Positions 1-8,889 of a stretch of 64,000 nucleotides of DNA are shown here, in pieces (position 1 is the first letter of the stretch; each line of letters begins with the position of its first letter). Location of the stretch: the NCBI GenBank assembly GCA_963711095.1, contig CAVQCX010000018.1, forward strand, positions 124,001 to 188,000, written 5' to 3'. Made by a program: the position numbers and the translations under genes. Source of the DNA: CAVQCX01 sp963711095. GTDB lineage: Bacteria; Pseudomonadota; Gammaproteobacteria; Chromatiales; Chromatiaceae. The notes beneath the pieces were generated by a model. It saw only the letters and a program-made list of their open reading frames with translations. It made no database searches and was not told the DNA's origin.

Positions 1-2245
1 GATTGAGAAGAACCTGCTCGATCTGCACCAGGTCGGCGCGGATGATCAGGTCCTCGCTGGCAAATTCCTCCTCGCAGGCCAGGCCCATCTTACGCGCCTC
101 GAACTCAACGAACGAGCAAACCTCGCGCACCACCCGGTTGACCGCCATGAAGCTGCGCATCGGCGGCTGCTTGCCCACCAGGTTGCGCAAACGCCGGATG
201 ATCTCGCCGGCGCGGTCCGCCTGCAGCGAGATCTGACTAAGCGCCTCGATCAGCTCGTCCCGGCCGCCGGTGCCCAGCCTGAGGCGCCGCGCGCAGCCGC
301 TCGAGAAGTTGACGATCGCCGAGAGCGGCTGATTCAGCTCATGGGCCAGGCCTGTGGCCATCTCCCCCATGGTGCTCAGGCGGCACACGTGCACCAGGTC
401 GGCCTGGTGCTGACGGGTCTGCTGCTCGGCGATCCGCACCTCGGTGATGTCACGCCCGTAGATGTTCACGTAGTCGAGATCCTCCACCGGCGCGAGCAGC
501 AGCGAGAAGATGTGCCCACCGGTCACCACTTCCTGCTCGGCATTGCGCGGAGGCCGTAGCGTCTCGACGATCAGGTTCTTCCAGTATACCGGCATGGTCT
601 GACCGTGGCGGATGCCCCAGTACGCGAGCAGCGGCTCGCTCGCTGCGTTCGCATACAGCAGCACCCCGCGCCGGTTCACGCGCAGCACCGGGCTCGGGCT
701 CTCGCTGGTGAACTTGGCCAGACTCTGGATCTCCTGCTCTGCCTGCTTGCGCTTGGAGATGTCGTGAAGGTAAACGGTGCAGACCCGCTGGGCCTGGAGC
801 AACACCGACTTGATGGAGACCTCCACCGAGAAATCACCCCGGTCACGGCTCACCGCGACCATCTCCGAGCGCACGTCGGCTCCCTCCTCCCGGCTCCGGA
901 TCAGGCAGGTGTCCAGTAGCACCTGAAAGTGCTCGCGGCAGGGCTCTTCGATCAGCAGCTCGGCCATGTCCCGTCCGATCGCCTCGCTGCGGGCGTAGCC
1001 GAAGACTCGCTGAGCTGTCGGGTTGAGCTCGATGATCCTGCCGGATCCGTTGATGGTGACGATGGAATCCAGGGAGGTCTCCAGGATCGAGCTCTTCACC
1101 GCTTCGGTCTCGCGGATCTGGCTCTCGTGGCGCGCCCGCATCTCGTCGCGGGCGGCAAGCACCAGGCGGATGAAATCGCGGATCCAATCCTCCAGCAGGA
1201 TCAGCTGATTGCCGTGCAGGGTTGCGGCCTCGCCGAAGCCCAGCGCCCGCTGGGAGAAGCGGGCGATGCGGTTGAGCACGCGGCTGATGTGCTCGGAGAC
1301 CAGCATGATGACCAGCGTAAACACGGCGACCAGCACCGCGGCCAGGATAATCCGTTGGCGCCGCTCCAGGCTGAGCACGCGCTCGCTCATCTCGGCCACG
1401 CGGGCCTCGGGCACGAAGATACCGAACTGCATGTTCAGGTACGAGCCTTCGTAATCGAAAAAGGATTGGGTCGTGACCACAAAGCGCTGGCGGGCCTGCT
1501 CCATGGACGTGCCGACGGGCAAGGCCTCGGGGTCGCTGCTCGCCAGTACCCGCTGGAGATCCTCCGAGAGCACCGCAGTCACCGTCTCGCTGCTCGCATA
1601 GCCCCGCTGGGTCGCCTTGAGGAAGGCATCGTCGATCGGCACCACCATGGTCAGCTCTCCCTGGATGGTGCCCGCGTTATCCTCGACATTATCCGACACC
1701 AGCAGGTAGGGCTTGTCATCAAAGGTGGTCAGGAAGGCGCCGAGCAGACTCTCGCTGAGCAGCAGGCTGTCGACGTGGCGGAGCGAGCCGGGCAAGGGCT
1801 GGTCGCCCAGCTGGTCGATCTCCCGCACCCTCCCGCTGGTATCGACCAACAGTAGATGGCTGGGCTGGACGAGGTGACGCCAACGCTCTGTCTCGGGCAG
1901 CCAAGGGGGCGATTGCCCGCGGTACACGCGTGGGACCACGGGCCCTTCCCCCTCCCAGCTCAACAGATCCGCATAGCTCGCCATGCGTCGGTGGCTGGCC
2001 AGCAGCCGGGTGACTGAGGTGTAGCTGTCGACATAGCTGTTGAATGCGATCAGATTGGCGACCGCCCAGCGGTCGAGTCGCCGACCCAGGTCCTGCTGGA
2101 ACACATCCCGGATGGCGTCGGTCTGAAAGCGGTCGACCACCAGCCAGACAGCGAGGCCGCAGACACCGCCGATCACCACCGCGAGCAGGGGCATCGGCAT
2201 ACGGCGCAGCCGGTCACGAAGCTGGTGACGCCTGGTGTGTAGCAT
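1..2245 (-). CDS. Membrane PAS sensor histidine kinase (3' end outside window)
   Basis: Reading the minus strand from the ATG at 2245 gives about 748 codons with no stop before the window edge. Two hydrophobic stretches (about residues 15-32 and 297-318) bracket a periplasmic region of about 260 residues, the layout of Cache-type sensors. A PAS domain follows (about 376-490, containing GRIIELNPTAQRVFGY), then a second, weaker PAS-like segment (about 503-600), then the dimerisation/phosphoacceptor box MATGLAHELNQPLSAI with His near residue 635. The HELNQPL form is typical of the FixL/DctB group. The ATP-binding domain must lie beyond position 1. No good Shine-Dalgarno is seen before the ATG, and a CCGGG/CCCGG hairpin sits just upstream. 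The ligand and partner regulator are unknown. A PilZ gene lies about 100 bp upstream on the same strand. Confidence 0.88.
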   Translation of the reverse strand, partial: MLHTRRHQLRDRLRRMPMPLLAVVIGGVCGLAVWLVVDRFQTDAIRDVFQQDLGRRLDRWAVANLIAFNSYVDSYTSVTRLLASHRRMASYADLLSWEGEGPVVPRVYRGQSPPWLPETERWRHLVQPSHLLLVDTSGRVREIDQLGDQPLPGSLRHVDSLLLSESLLGAFLTTFDDKPYLLVSDNVEDNAGTIQGELTMVVPIDDAFLKATQRGYASSETVTAVLSEDLQRVLASSDPEALPVGTSMEQARQRFVVTTQSFFDYEGSYLNMQFGIFVPEARVAEMSERVLSLERRQRIILAAVLVAVFTLVIMLVSEHISRVLNRIARFSQRALGFGEAATLHGNQLILLEDWIRDFIRLVLAARDEMRARHESQIRETEAVKSSILETSLDSIVTINGSGRIIELNPTAQRVFGYARSEAIGRDMAELLIEEPCREHFQVLLDTCLIRSREEGADVRSEMVAVSRDRGDFSVEVSIKSVLLQAQRVCTVYLHDISKRKQAEQEIQSLAKFTSESPSPVLRVNRRGVLLYANAASEPLLAYWGIRHGQTMPVYWKNLIVETLRPPRNAEQEVVTGGHIFSLLLAPVEDLDYVNIYGRDITEVRIAEQQTRQHQADLVHVCRLSTMGEMATGLAHELNQPLSAIVNFSSGCARRLRLGTGGRDELIEALSQISLQADRAGEIIRRLRNLVGKQPPMRSFMAVNRVVREVCSFVEFEARKMGLACEEEFASEDLIIRADLVQIEQVLLN

Positions 2246-2345
2246 GGCAGGCCGGGCAAAGCCCCCGGATATTATGAGTCGACCCGCATTATGAACGGGC
2301 CGTGGGTAAGCCGCCAGCCGCGAGGGCTGGCGGCGGCGGGGGAGG

Positions 2346-2723
2346 TCAGCCGAAGGTCGCAGTGCGACCGGCGTAGACAGGCAAGGTATAGGCGAACTGG
2401 TCAGGCGCGGACTCGGTCAAGCACTTCACCACCATCCGCATCTCTGGGCTCAGCTCCTCGAACATCAGTCCCACCCCGCGCTCGGTGTGATGGACGACGA
2501 TCGCGAGCATCCGGCAACATTGGCTGGTGCCATCCAGTGGCGCCACGAACGACAGCTCCACGATACTGTTGACAGCCGGCTTCAGCCGCGGGGTCTCGAC
2601 GAACACGCCGCCCAGACCGATATTCCTGACACGACAGGGTATGCGCCCGAGGGCGCGCGATTCGACGACGGCGTCCAGGGACACCGGACGTCGGACATTG
2701 CATCGATGCTCCACTCCTCTCAT
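2346..2723 (-). CDS. PilZ domain protein (probable c-di-GMP receptor)
   Basis: A 125-residue protein made almost entirely of a PilZ domain. The N-terminal arginine motif (HRCNVRRPV, about residues 6-14) and the NIGLGGVFVE motif (about 35-44, matching the [D/N]-x-S-x-x-G signature with Gly for Ser) are the two c-di-GMP contacts in this family. There is no membrane segment, so it is presumably a cytoplasmic single-domain adaptor. The ATG at 2723 directly abuts an AAGGAGG Shine-Dalgarno, which is too close. A GTG nine bases further in (2714) has better spacing and may be the real start. It lies upstream of the sensor kinase on the same strand and may be co-transcribed with it. Confidence 0.85.
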   Translation of the reverse strand: MRGVEHRCNVRRPVSLDAVVESRALGRIPCRVRNIGLGGVFVETPRLKPAVNSIVELSFVAPLDGTSQCCRMLAIVVHHTERGVGLMFEELSPEMRMVVKCLTESAPDQFAYTLPVYAGRTATFG

Positions 2724-3018
2724 CCTCCTTCGGCTGGTCCCGGGGGCTGTGGGGCTCTCGGGCCAACAGGTTGTGCGACACTGCGCTTTCTAGTAGTAGT
2801 TCAGAGCGTCCGTGCGATCTGTCTCTCCGGGACACGGATCAGGCACCGTAAAGAATCCTGCGGGCCCCGCGAGTATGAACGGCACCAATTTCAATTCTAT
2901 TGGGGCAACCGCTGGCGGCAACTAGGGAAACCCCGGGGAAAAGATGACCGCGGTCAACCTCCTGGCAAAATCCGCCCGCGCCGGGCCCGCACGCGGGGCG
3001 CCGAGTTAGAATGCCCCG

Positions 3019-3480
3019 ATGACCCGCGAGCCTGTCCTCGACATCCACAGGGCCCTCTGTCCCGGCCTGTTGCGCCGTCTGGCGTCCGTGCTCTACGACA
3101 GCCTGGTGCTGATCGCGCTGGCCTTCCTGGCGGCGGGTATCGCCGTAGCCATCAACCGGGGTGAGGCGGTGAAGCCGGGCAATCTGCTGTTCAGCCTCTC
3201 CCTGACCGCCATCCCTGTGGTCTTCTTCCTCTGGTTCTGGACCCACGGCGGCCAGACACTCGGCATGAAGGCCTGGCGCCTGGTGCTGGTAACGGACACG
3301 GGCGCCATCCCGGGCACCGCCCGCGCCGCCCTGCGCCTGGCGACCTCGCTGCTGTCCTGGGCTCCGTTCGGACTGGGGTATCTCTGGGTCCTGGTCGACC
3401 CTGACCACCTCGCCTGGCACGACCGGCTGTCCGGGACCCGCCTGGTCCTGGTCCTCCCTACCCGGCCCACTAACCGCTAA
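3019..3480 (+). CDS. RDD family membrane protein
   Basis: A 153-residue protein with the RDD layout: RRLASVLYDSLVL near residue 18 carries the Arg-x-x-x-x-x-Asp signature. Hydrophobic segments follow at about 25-46, 57-75 and 108-128. GQTLGMKAWRLVLV (about 78-91) and DRLSGTRLVLV near the C-terminus are typical family motifs. RDD proteins are small inner-membrane proteins; some are linked to ion transport, but no function can be assigned here. It converges on lptG, ending 18 bp from the lptG stop. The 295 bp before it show no clear gene. Confidence 0.85.
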   Translation: MTREPVLDIHRALCPGLLRRLASVLYDSLVLIALAFLAAGIAVAINRGEAVKPGNLLFSLSLTAIPVVFFLWFWTHGGQTLGMKAWRLVLVTDTGAIPGTARAALRLATSLLSWAPFGLGYLWVLVDPDHLAWHDRLSGTRLVLVLPTRPTNR

Positions 3481-3498
3481 CCGCTAATAGCTTCCCCC

Positions 3499-4563
3499 TC
3501 AATGCACCCGACGGGTCAGCCACAGGGCCAGCCCGAGGGTCGCCAGGCCCGGAAACGCCGAGGCGAGTAATGGATTGATGGGATAGACCACGGCCAGATA
3601 CGAGAATATCCGGGTCAGCAACAGGAACCCGACACCCACCAGCGCCCCGACAAAGATGCGCTGGGCGATCCCTACGCTACGCAGGCTTCCGAACACGAAG
3701 GGGACCGCCAGGAAAAGCATCACCAGCGTGACCAGCGGGGTCAGCACCTTGCCCCAGAATGCCACCTCGAAACGGGTCGAGGACTGGCCGTTCTGGCGCA
3801 GGAACCGGATGTAGCGGTACAGGCCCCAGCTCGGCAGCACGCTGGGGTTGAGGGTCACGAAACTGAGCAGACCCGGGTCGACCATGGACTCCCAGGTGGC
3901 CTCCTGCATTTTGCGTGTTTCCAGCCGCTCGGGGCCGAACAACGTCTGCTTGAGGTCGTGCAGCAGCCAGTGGCCGTCGCGGTACTCGGCGTATGCGGCA
4001 TGGGTCGCGGCCTTGAGCTGCCGGTCGGCTTCGAACTCGAAGATGAAGATGTCTTCGAGGCGCGCCCCGGGCAGGATCTTGCGGATGTTGATGAACGCCG
4101 AGCCGTCTCGGGCCCAGAATCCGTACTCGGTCTTGAGGGTGATCTGCTCCGAGCGCTTCTCCGCGCGCATGGTCTGGGCATACTGCTCGGTCGCCGGCGC
4201 CACTACCTCGCCGAGCAGCATCACCACGACCATCATGAGCGCCCCGGCCCCCAACACCGCCGAGACAATGCGGGTCAGCGACACGCCGGCCGCCCGCATC
4301 GCCGTCAGCTCGGAATGGTTGGCGAGGCCGCCCAAGCCGATCAGGCTGCCGATCAGCGCGGCCACGGGAAAGATCTCATAGGCGAAACGAGGCAGAGTGA
4401 GCACCACGAAGAGCACCGCGTCGACGGTGTGGTAGCGCCCCTCCCCGACGTGGCCCAGCTCCTCGACAAGAGTGAAGAATCCCAGCAGCGTGAGCAGCAC
4501 CGCCAACACCCAGGCGGTACCGGCGGCGACACGGCGGGCGATGTAGCCGGCGATCAGACTCAT
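3499..4563 (-). CDS. lptG: Lipopolysaccharide export permease LptG
   Basis: A 354-residue inner-membrane permease of the LptB2FG transporter, which extracts LPS and feeds the Lpt bridge. Transmembrane segments lie near the N-terminus (about 12-35, 60-80, 100-120) and in the C-terminal third (about 265-350), around a periplasmic beta-jellyroll of about 140 residues. The motif LANHSELTAMRAAGVSL, just after TM2, is the coupling helix that contacts LptB. Start: the ATG at 4563 overlaps the lptF stop (ATGA), so translation is probably coupled. An upstream ATG at 4671 would place 36 extra residues inside lptF and is unlikely. Confidence 0.95.
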   Translation of the reverse strand: MSLIAGYIARRVAAGTAWVLAVLLTLLGFFTLVEELGHVGEGRYHTVDAVLFVVLTLPRFAYEIFPVAALIGSLIGLGGLANHSELTAMRAAGVSLTRIVSAVLGAGALMMVVVMLLGEVVAPATEQYAQTMRAEKRSEQITLKTEYGFWARDGSAFINIRKILPGARLEDIFIFEFEADRQLKAATHAAYAEYRDGHWLLHDLKQTLFGPERLETRKMQEATWESMVDPGLLSFVTLNPSVLPSWGLYRYIRFLRQNGQSSTRFEVAFWGKVLTPLVTLVMLFLAVPFVFGSLRSVGIAQRIFVGALVGVGFLLLTRIFSYLAVVYPINPLLASAFPGLATLGLALWLTRRVH

Positions 4564-5675
4564 GGGTGCCGCCGCTCGAGGCGTCGCTCGCGGGTGCGCC
4601 GGGCCCACCAGCTGGAATCCCGGGCCAGCAGCCAGCCCGCCACCGCCAGCATCAGCACATGCACCCACCACCTGCCAAGCCAGGCCGGCGTCACCCCGGC
4701 GCGCATCCAGGTGCCGGAGATCTCCATGAGATTGATGAACACGAAATAGGCGAGAAACGCCAGGATCAGCCGTCCGTACATGCCCTGTCGCGGCGCCGAG
4801 CGGCTGAGCGGCAGGGCGAGCACGGTGAACACCAGCACCGCCAGGGGATAGGACAGCCGGTACTGGAGCTCGGCACGGTAGCGCAGCTTATCGGACCCGA
4901 ACAGCTGTGCCGTCGGCACCGTGCTCTCGTTGCGGCGCACGTCCTCCTCCTGGGGCGCCGGCTTGGCGACGCGCATGGAGTAGCGTGCGAAATGGCCGAT
5001 GGTGTAATCCGGCTGTCCGGGCGTTCCCTCATACCTGTAGCCGTCGTTCAGCACCAGCAAGCGGTCCCCGCTCGCTTCGTCCCGGAGATAGGAGCCGTGG
5101 GCCGCGCGCACCAGCCCGAGCGTGCCGTGCTGTCGATTCTGCACAAATATATTGTCGAGCCCCACGCCGTCCGGCGCGACCTTTTCGATGTAGAAAACCA
5201 GCCCGCCCTTTTCGAATTCGTTGAACTGACCGGCCATCGCCCGGGTGACTTTGGCCGTATCCTCCTGCTCCGCCCGGATCTGCCGCTGCGCCAGCTTGGC
5301 CCAGGGCAGAACCTGGGTGGTGAGCCAAGCCACGGCCAGGGTGAGCGGCACAGCCAGCAGCAGGAACGAGCGAAACACCCGACGCAGGCTCACCCCGCTG
5401 GCCAGCAGCGCGGTCATTTCGTTGTCGCGGTACATCCGGCCCAGGGTGAACAGGATGGAGAGGAAGAACGCCGGGGGGATGATCTGACCGAGCGCCTCCA
5501 GCAGCACGAGCCCAATAAGGCGAGCCATCGCGTCCTGGGCAATCAGTCCCGCGGCGACGCTGGCAAGCAGGCGCATGAGGGCGTGGCCGCACAGGATCAG
5601 CACGATGACAAGCACCACCGCGAGCAGCGTCTTGAGGGTCTCGCGAACGAGAAAGCGGTCGAGAATGGCGATCAT
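4560..5675 (-). CDS. lptF: Lipopolysaccharide export permease LptF
   Basis: A 371-residue partner of LptG in the LPS exporter. It starts MIAILDRFLVRETLKTLL, typical of LptF. The coupling-helix motif MYRDNEMTALLASGVSL (about residues 80-96) is clear, a periplasmic jellyroll follows (about 120-260), and three C-terminal transmembrane segments close the protein. It is the first gene of the lptF-lptG pair, and lptG starts within its stop codon. It is divergent from pepA across 279 bp, the usual gammaproteobacterial arrangement. Promoters in that gap were not resolved with confidence. Confidence 0.96.
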   Translation of the reverse strand: MIAILDRFLVRETLKTLLAVVLVIVLILCGHALMRLLASVAAGLIAQDAMARLIGLVLLEALGQIIPPAFFLSILFTLGRMYRDNEMTALLASGVSLRRVFRSFLLLAVPLTLAVAWLTTQVLPWAKLAQRQIRAEQEDTAKVTRAMAGQFNEFEKGGLVFYIEKVAPDGVGLDNIFVQNRQHGTLGLVRAAHGSYLRDEASGDRLLVLNDGYRYEGTPGQPDYTIGHFARYSMRVAKPAPQEEDVRRNESTVPTAQLFGSDKLRYRAELQYRLSYPLAVLVFTVLALPLSRSAPRQGMYGRLILAFLAYFVFINLMEISGTWMRAGVTPAWLGRWWVHVLMLAVAGWLLARDSSWWARRTRERRLERRHP

Positions 5676-5954
5676 CAGCGGTGCCTAGGGCGCCCCTGCC
5701 CTAGCCGGTGCGATCCGCCGGCGGGCAGCCGCACCGATCCCCAGGGCGAGCCGGGCCCGGCAAGCGAGACCGAGACCACGAACCGCGCTCGGCCGGCCGT
5801 TGCAGGGATGTCCGTGGCATTCACTCGATGATCTAGTAGACTTAATGCGCTGGGGCGCCAGCATCCTAACAAAAACGCGGGTCCCGAGCACGGCCACCCC
5901 GTCGCCTCGGGGCGATCGCCCTGCCCAGGAGACACGCCAACCGCGGGAGGAGCC

Positions 5955-7457
5955 ATGGAGTACACCGTCAAGAGCGCGAACCCCGCCAAGCAGCGCACGC
6001 CCTGCCTGGTATTGGCGATCTTCGCCAAACACAAGCTCTCGGACCCGGCCCAGGCGGTGGACAAAGCCAGCGGCGGTTTTCTCAAGGACCTGCTCAAGCG
6101 CGGCGACATCGACGGCGATGTCGGCCAAACCCTGATGCTCTACGAGGTACCGGGGATTCGGGCCGAGCGGGTGCTGCTGGTGGGCTGCGGCAAGCGCGGT
6201 GCGCTGACCCCGGCCCAGTATCGCAGGATTGTCGCAGCTGCCGTCGGTGTGCTGCAGAAGAGCCATGCGGGCTGGGCCAGCTGGTGCATGACCGGCCCCC
6301 TGCCCCGGGACGCCAGCGCCTACACGCACGCCCGCGACACGGTGCTGGCGGCCGAAGACAGTCTGTATCGCTTCGACCAGTGCAAGTCCAAGACCGAGCC
6401 ACGCAAACGGCCGCTGACCCGCCTGGAGCTGATCCTGGGCGCCGACACCGATCCCGATCAGACCGCGCGTGGCCTGGCCCACGGCATCGCCATGGCCGCG
6501 GGCACGGCACTGGCCAAGGACTTGGGAAACCTCCCGGGCAACATCTGTACCCCAGCCTACCTGGCGCAACGTGCCCTGGATCTGGCCAAAGACGAGCGCA
6601 AGCTCCAAGTGCGCGTGCTCAAGAGCGAGGAGATGGAGGGCCTCGGCATGGGCGCCCTGCTCTCGGTCGCCCGCGGCAGCCGCCAGCCCCCCAAGCTGAT
6701 CATCATGGAGTACTACGGTGGCAAGGACGCGCAACGACCGGTCGTCCTGGTCGGCAAGGGACTGACCTTCGACGCTGGCGGGATCTCGATCAAGGCCGCC
6801 GCCGACATGGACCAGATGAAGTACGACATGTGCGGCGGCGCCAGCGTAATCGGCACCCTGCAGGCCTGTGCGGATCTGGGCCTGCCGCTCAACGTTGTCG
6901 GTCTGGTGCCGGCGTCCGAAAACCTGCCCGACGGCGCCGCCAACAAGCCCGGCGACATCGTCACCAGCATGTCGGGACAGACCATCGAGATCCTCAACAC
7001 TGACGCCGAAGGCCGGCTGATCCTGTGCGACGCCCTGACCTATGCCGAGCGCAACTACGCGCCCGAGGCGGTGATCGACATGGCCACCCTGACCGGCGCC
7101 TGCGTGGTTGCGCTGGGCCACTTCGCCTCCGGCCTGCTGGCCAACGACGACCACCTTGCCGAGGAGATATTGGCCGCCGGCGAGCACACCGGGGACCGGG
7201 CCTGGCGCCTGCCGCTCTGGGACGACTACCAGAAGTCTCTGGACAGCCGTTTCGCAGACATGGCGAACATCGGCGGCCGCTCGGCAGGCGCGATCACCGC
7301 CGCCTGCTTCCTGTCGCGCTATACCAGAAAGCTGAAATGGGCCCATCTGGACATCGCGGGCACAGCGTGGAAGACCGGCGAGGAAAAGGGGGCAACCGGC
7401 CGGCCGGTGCCCCTGCTGACCCAGCTCCTGCTGCAGCGCTGCGGCATGAGCGGCTGA
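5955..7457 (+). CDS. pepA: Leucyl (cytosol) aminopeptidase PepA
   Basis: A 500-residue M17 metallo-aminopeptidase releasing N-terminal residues from peptides. In some bacteria it also acts as a DNA-binding architectural protein. The C-terminal catalytic domain carries VLVGKGLTFDAGGISIKA (about residues 262-279), with the zinc-ligand lysine and aspartate, and NTDAEGRL (about 347-354), the M17 signature. The N-terminal macro-like domain is shorter and more divergent, as usual. A strong GGGAGGAGCC Shine-Dalgarno precedes the ATG. holC starts 5 bp after the stop, so the two are likely co-transcribed. Confidence 0.97.
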   Translation: MEYTVKSANPAKQRTPCLVLAIFAKHKLSDPAQAVDKASGGFLKDLLKRGDIDGDVGQTLMLYEVPGIRAERVLLVGCGKRGALTPAQYRRIVAAAVGVLQKSHAGWASWCMTGPLPRDASAYTHARDTVLAAEDSLYRFDQCKSKTEPRKRPLTRLELILGADTDPDQTARGLAHGIAMAAGTALAKDLGNLPGNICTPAYLAQRALDLAKDERKLQVRVLKSEEMEGLGMGALLSVARGSRQPPKLIIMEYYGGKDAQRPVVLVGKGLTFDAGGISIKAAADMDQMKYDMCGGASVIGTLQACADLGLPLNVVGLVPASENLPDGAANKPGDIVTSMSGQTIEILNTDAEGRLILCDALTYAERNYAPEAVIDMATLTGACVVALGHFASGLLANDDHLAEEILAAGEHTGDRAWRLPLWDDYQKSLDSRFADMANIGGRSAGAITAACFLSRYTRKLKWAHLDIAGTAWKTGEEKGATGRPVPLLTQLLLQRCGMSG

Positions 7458-7461
7458 CCCC

Positions 7462-7893
7462 ATGACCCAGATCGACTTCTACGTGCTTCAGCCCGGCGCC
7501 CCCGGCAACCGCTGGCTGCTCGCCTGCCGCTTGACCGAAAAGGCCTACCAGCAGGGCCGGCGCGTCTACCTGCAGACCAGCTCCGAGACGGACGCCCGGC
7601 ACCTGGACCGGCTGCTCTGGAGCTTCCGCGACGGCAGCTTCGTGCCCCACGGACTGGCTGGCGAGGCCGATCCCCGCCGTACCCCGGTGACGATCGGCCA
7701 CGGCGAGACGGCGGGCGACGAGCAGGAGGTGCTGATCAATCTCGCCGCGGACGTTCCGCCGTTCTTCAGCCGCTTCGAGCGCGTCGCCGAGACCCTCGAT
7801 CAGGAGCAGGCGAGCCTGGACGCGGGGCGTCGGCGCTTTCGCTTCTACCGCGACCGGGGCTATCCCCTCCAACACCACGACATCAACCGATGA
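7462..7893 (+). CDS. holC: DNA polymerase III chi subunit HolC
   Basis: A 143-residue subunit of the clamp-loader complex. It links polymerase III to single-strand binding protein through HolD (psi). The start TQIDFYVL, the CRLTEKAYQQGRRVYLQT stretch (about 22-39) and RLLWSFRDGSFVPH (about 51-64) match chi proteins. It lies in the usual place after pepA, but valS, which normally follows, is not at this locus. Its stop overlaps the next start (ATGA), suggesting coupled translation with the small acidic protein downstream. Confidence 0.93.
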   Translation: MTQIDFYVLQPGAPGNRWLLACRLTEKAYQQGRRVYLQTSSETDARHLDRLLWSFRDGSFVPHGLAGEADPRRTPVTIGHGETAGDEQEVLINLAADVPPFFSRFERVAETLDQEQASLDAGRRRFRFYRDRGYPLQHHDINR

Positions 7894-8339
7894 GCCCAAG
7901 ATTCCCATTCGACGACGACGAAGATTCCGGCACGATCGACAGCTTCCGGGTGCTTCACGATCAGCCTGAGTTTCCTGAAGGCATCGACTTCGAGACCGAC
8001 GGCATTCCAGAGCCCGAAGACGGCATCCCCCTGCTGGACGACGTGGTGTCCCTACCCGAAGAGCAGCGGGCGCTGGGGCGCGCGCCGTCCGAGCCCACGC
8101 GGAGGCCCGCGCGCTCCGAGAACGCGGAGGAGCTGGCTGCCACCGTACACGACAAGCTGGAGGCCGAGCTCGGCCAGATCGTGGCCGAAGTGATCGACGA
8201 GGCCCTGCGCCCCGCGGTCCTGGACCTCGAGGCGAGCCTGCGCGGTGAGATCTTCGAGGCGCTGCGCGAGCGCCTGGCTGAGCTCATCGACGAGCACCTG
8301 CAGAACACCGACCCACGGGGCTTCGACGGTGATTTCTAG
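7890..8339 (+). CDS. Small acidic protein of unknown function, translationally coupled to holC
   Basis: A 149-residue protein with no function I recognise. The first 75 residues are rich in Asp, Glu and Pro and look disordered (FDDDEDSG, EPEDGIPLLDD). The last 75 are a predicted amphipathic helix pair (VHDKLEAELGQIVAEVIDEAL, shown here in part, then LRGEIFEALRERLAELIDEHL in part), likely a coiled coil. The ATG overlaps the holC stop, so it is probably made with HolC. Small proteins at this position occur in related gammaproteobacteria; any link to replication is only inference from position. It overlaps the convergent downstream gene by four bases. Confidence 0.7.
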   Translation: MSPRFPFDDDEDSGTIDSFRVLHDQPEFPEGIDFETDGIPEPEDGIPLLDDVVSLPEEQRALGRAPSEPTRRPARSENAEELAATVHDKLEAELGQIVAEVIDEALRPAVLDLEASLRGEIFEALRERLAELIDEHLQNTDPRGFDGDF

Positions 8340-8662
8340 GGCCTGGCTCCCGAATCCGCCGTGCCGTCGCAGTAACGCTGTACCAGCTCGGCCTTCATCC
8401 TGGCGCCGAATTCGTTGATCCAGAGCCACTCGTAATAGTCCCTGCCCACCGCATCGGGTGGCCGAGGCTCTTTCAGCCAGTTGACCCGCATGCGATGGTC
8501 GCGCAGATAGATGTCCATCGCTTGCTGCACCGGCTTTAGCTGCCAACCGTTCTTGGAGAATTCCGTTCTATCCGCGCATAATCCGTCGGCCCGCGTGACT
8601 GAAGCTACGATCAGCAGCGTTCCCGCCGCTGACAAGCACACCCGATACGACTGCCTAGTCAT
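8336..8662 (-). CDS. Hypothetical secreted small protein
   Basis: A 108-residue product starting at the ATG at 8662, which has an AAGGA Shine-Dalgarno. Residues 1-25 look like a signal peptide (MTRQSYRVCLSAAGTLLIVA, cut after VTRADG). The mature part has two Cys (in LCADRTEF and RYCDGT), possibly one disulfide, and a WLKEPRPPDAVGRDYYEWLW segment rich in aromatic residues. No family is recognised. An ATG 26 codons upstream would bury the signal peptide and is rejected. Its stop overlaps the stop of the upstream plus-strand gene. Confidence 0.55.
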   Translation of the reverse strand: MTRQSYRVCLSAAGTLLIVASVTRADGLCADRTEFSKNGWQLKPVQQAMDIYLRDHRMRVNWLKEPRPPDAVGRDYYEWLWINEFGARMKAELVQRYCDGTADSGARP

Positions 8663-8889
8663 GGTCAAATCCTTCCGATCGTGCCCAGCTAGGGGCGATA
8701 AACACCGGGAGCAGGCTGGCGGGCTCGGTACTACTCGCATTCTCGCTGATCAGATGCGCGCTGCCGGGCGGACGAGACCGACTGCGGGCCCGCCACGCCG
8801 GACCCGCGTCGCGTGGCGGCTTGCGGATGGGCGACTCGGCCGGCGCCGGCGTTGCCGGCGAGGCCCACGCGGCTTGCGGCGCCCCCCCG

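Noticed and set aside
929..1855. Long plus-strand open frame (308 codons)
   Set aside because: It lies antisense to the sensor kinase, which has clear PAS and histidine-box motifs; open antisense frames are common at this GC content.
4564..4671. Extended LptG start
   Set aside because: The extra 36 residues overlap lptF and have no family match; the ATG overlapping the lptF stop is preferred.
4566..5831. Plus-strand open frame of 421 codons
   Set aside because: Antisense to lptF; rich in Arg, Gln, His and Pro with no recognisable domain.
5685..7463. Minus-strand open frame of 592 codons
   Set aside because: Antisense to pepA, whose M17 motifs are intact.
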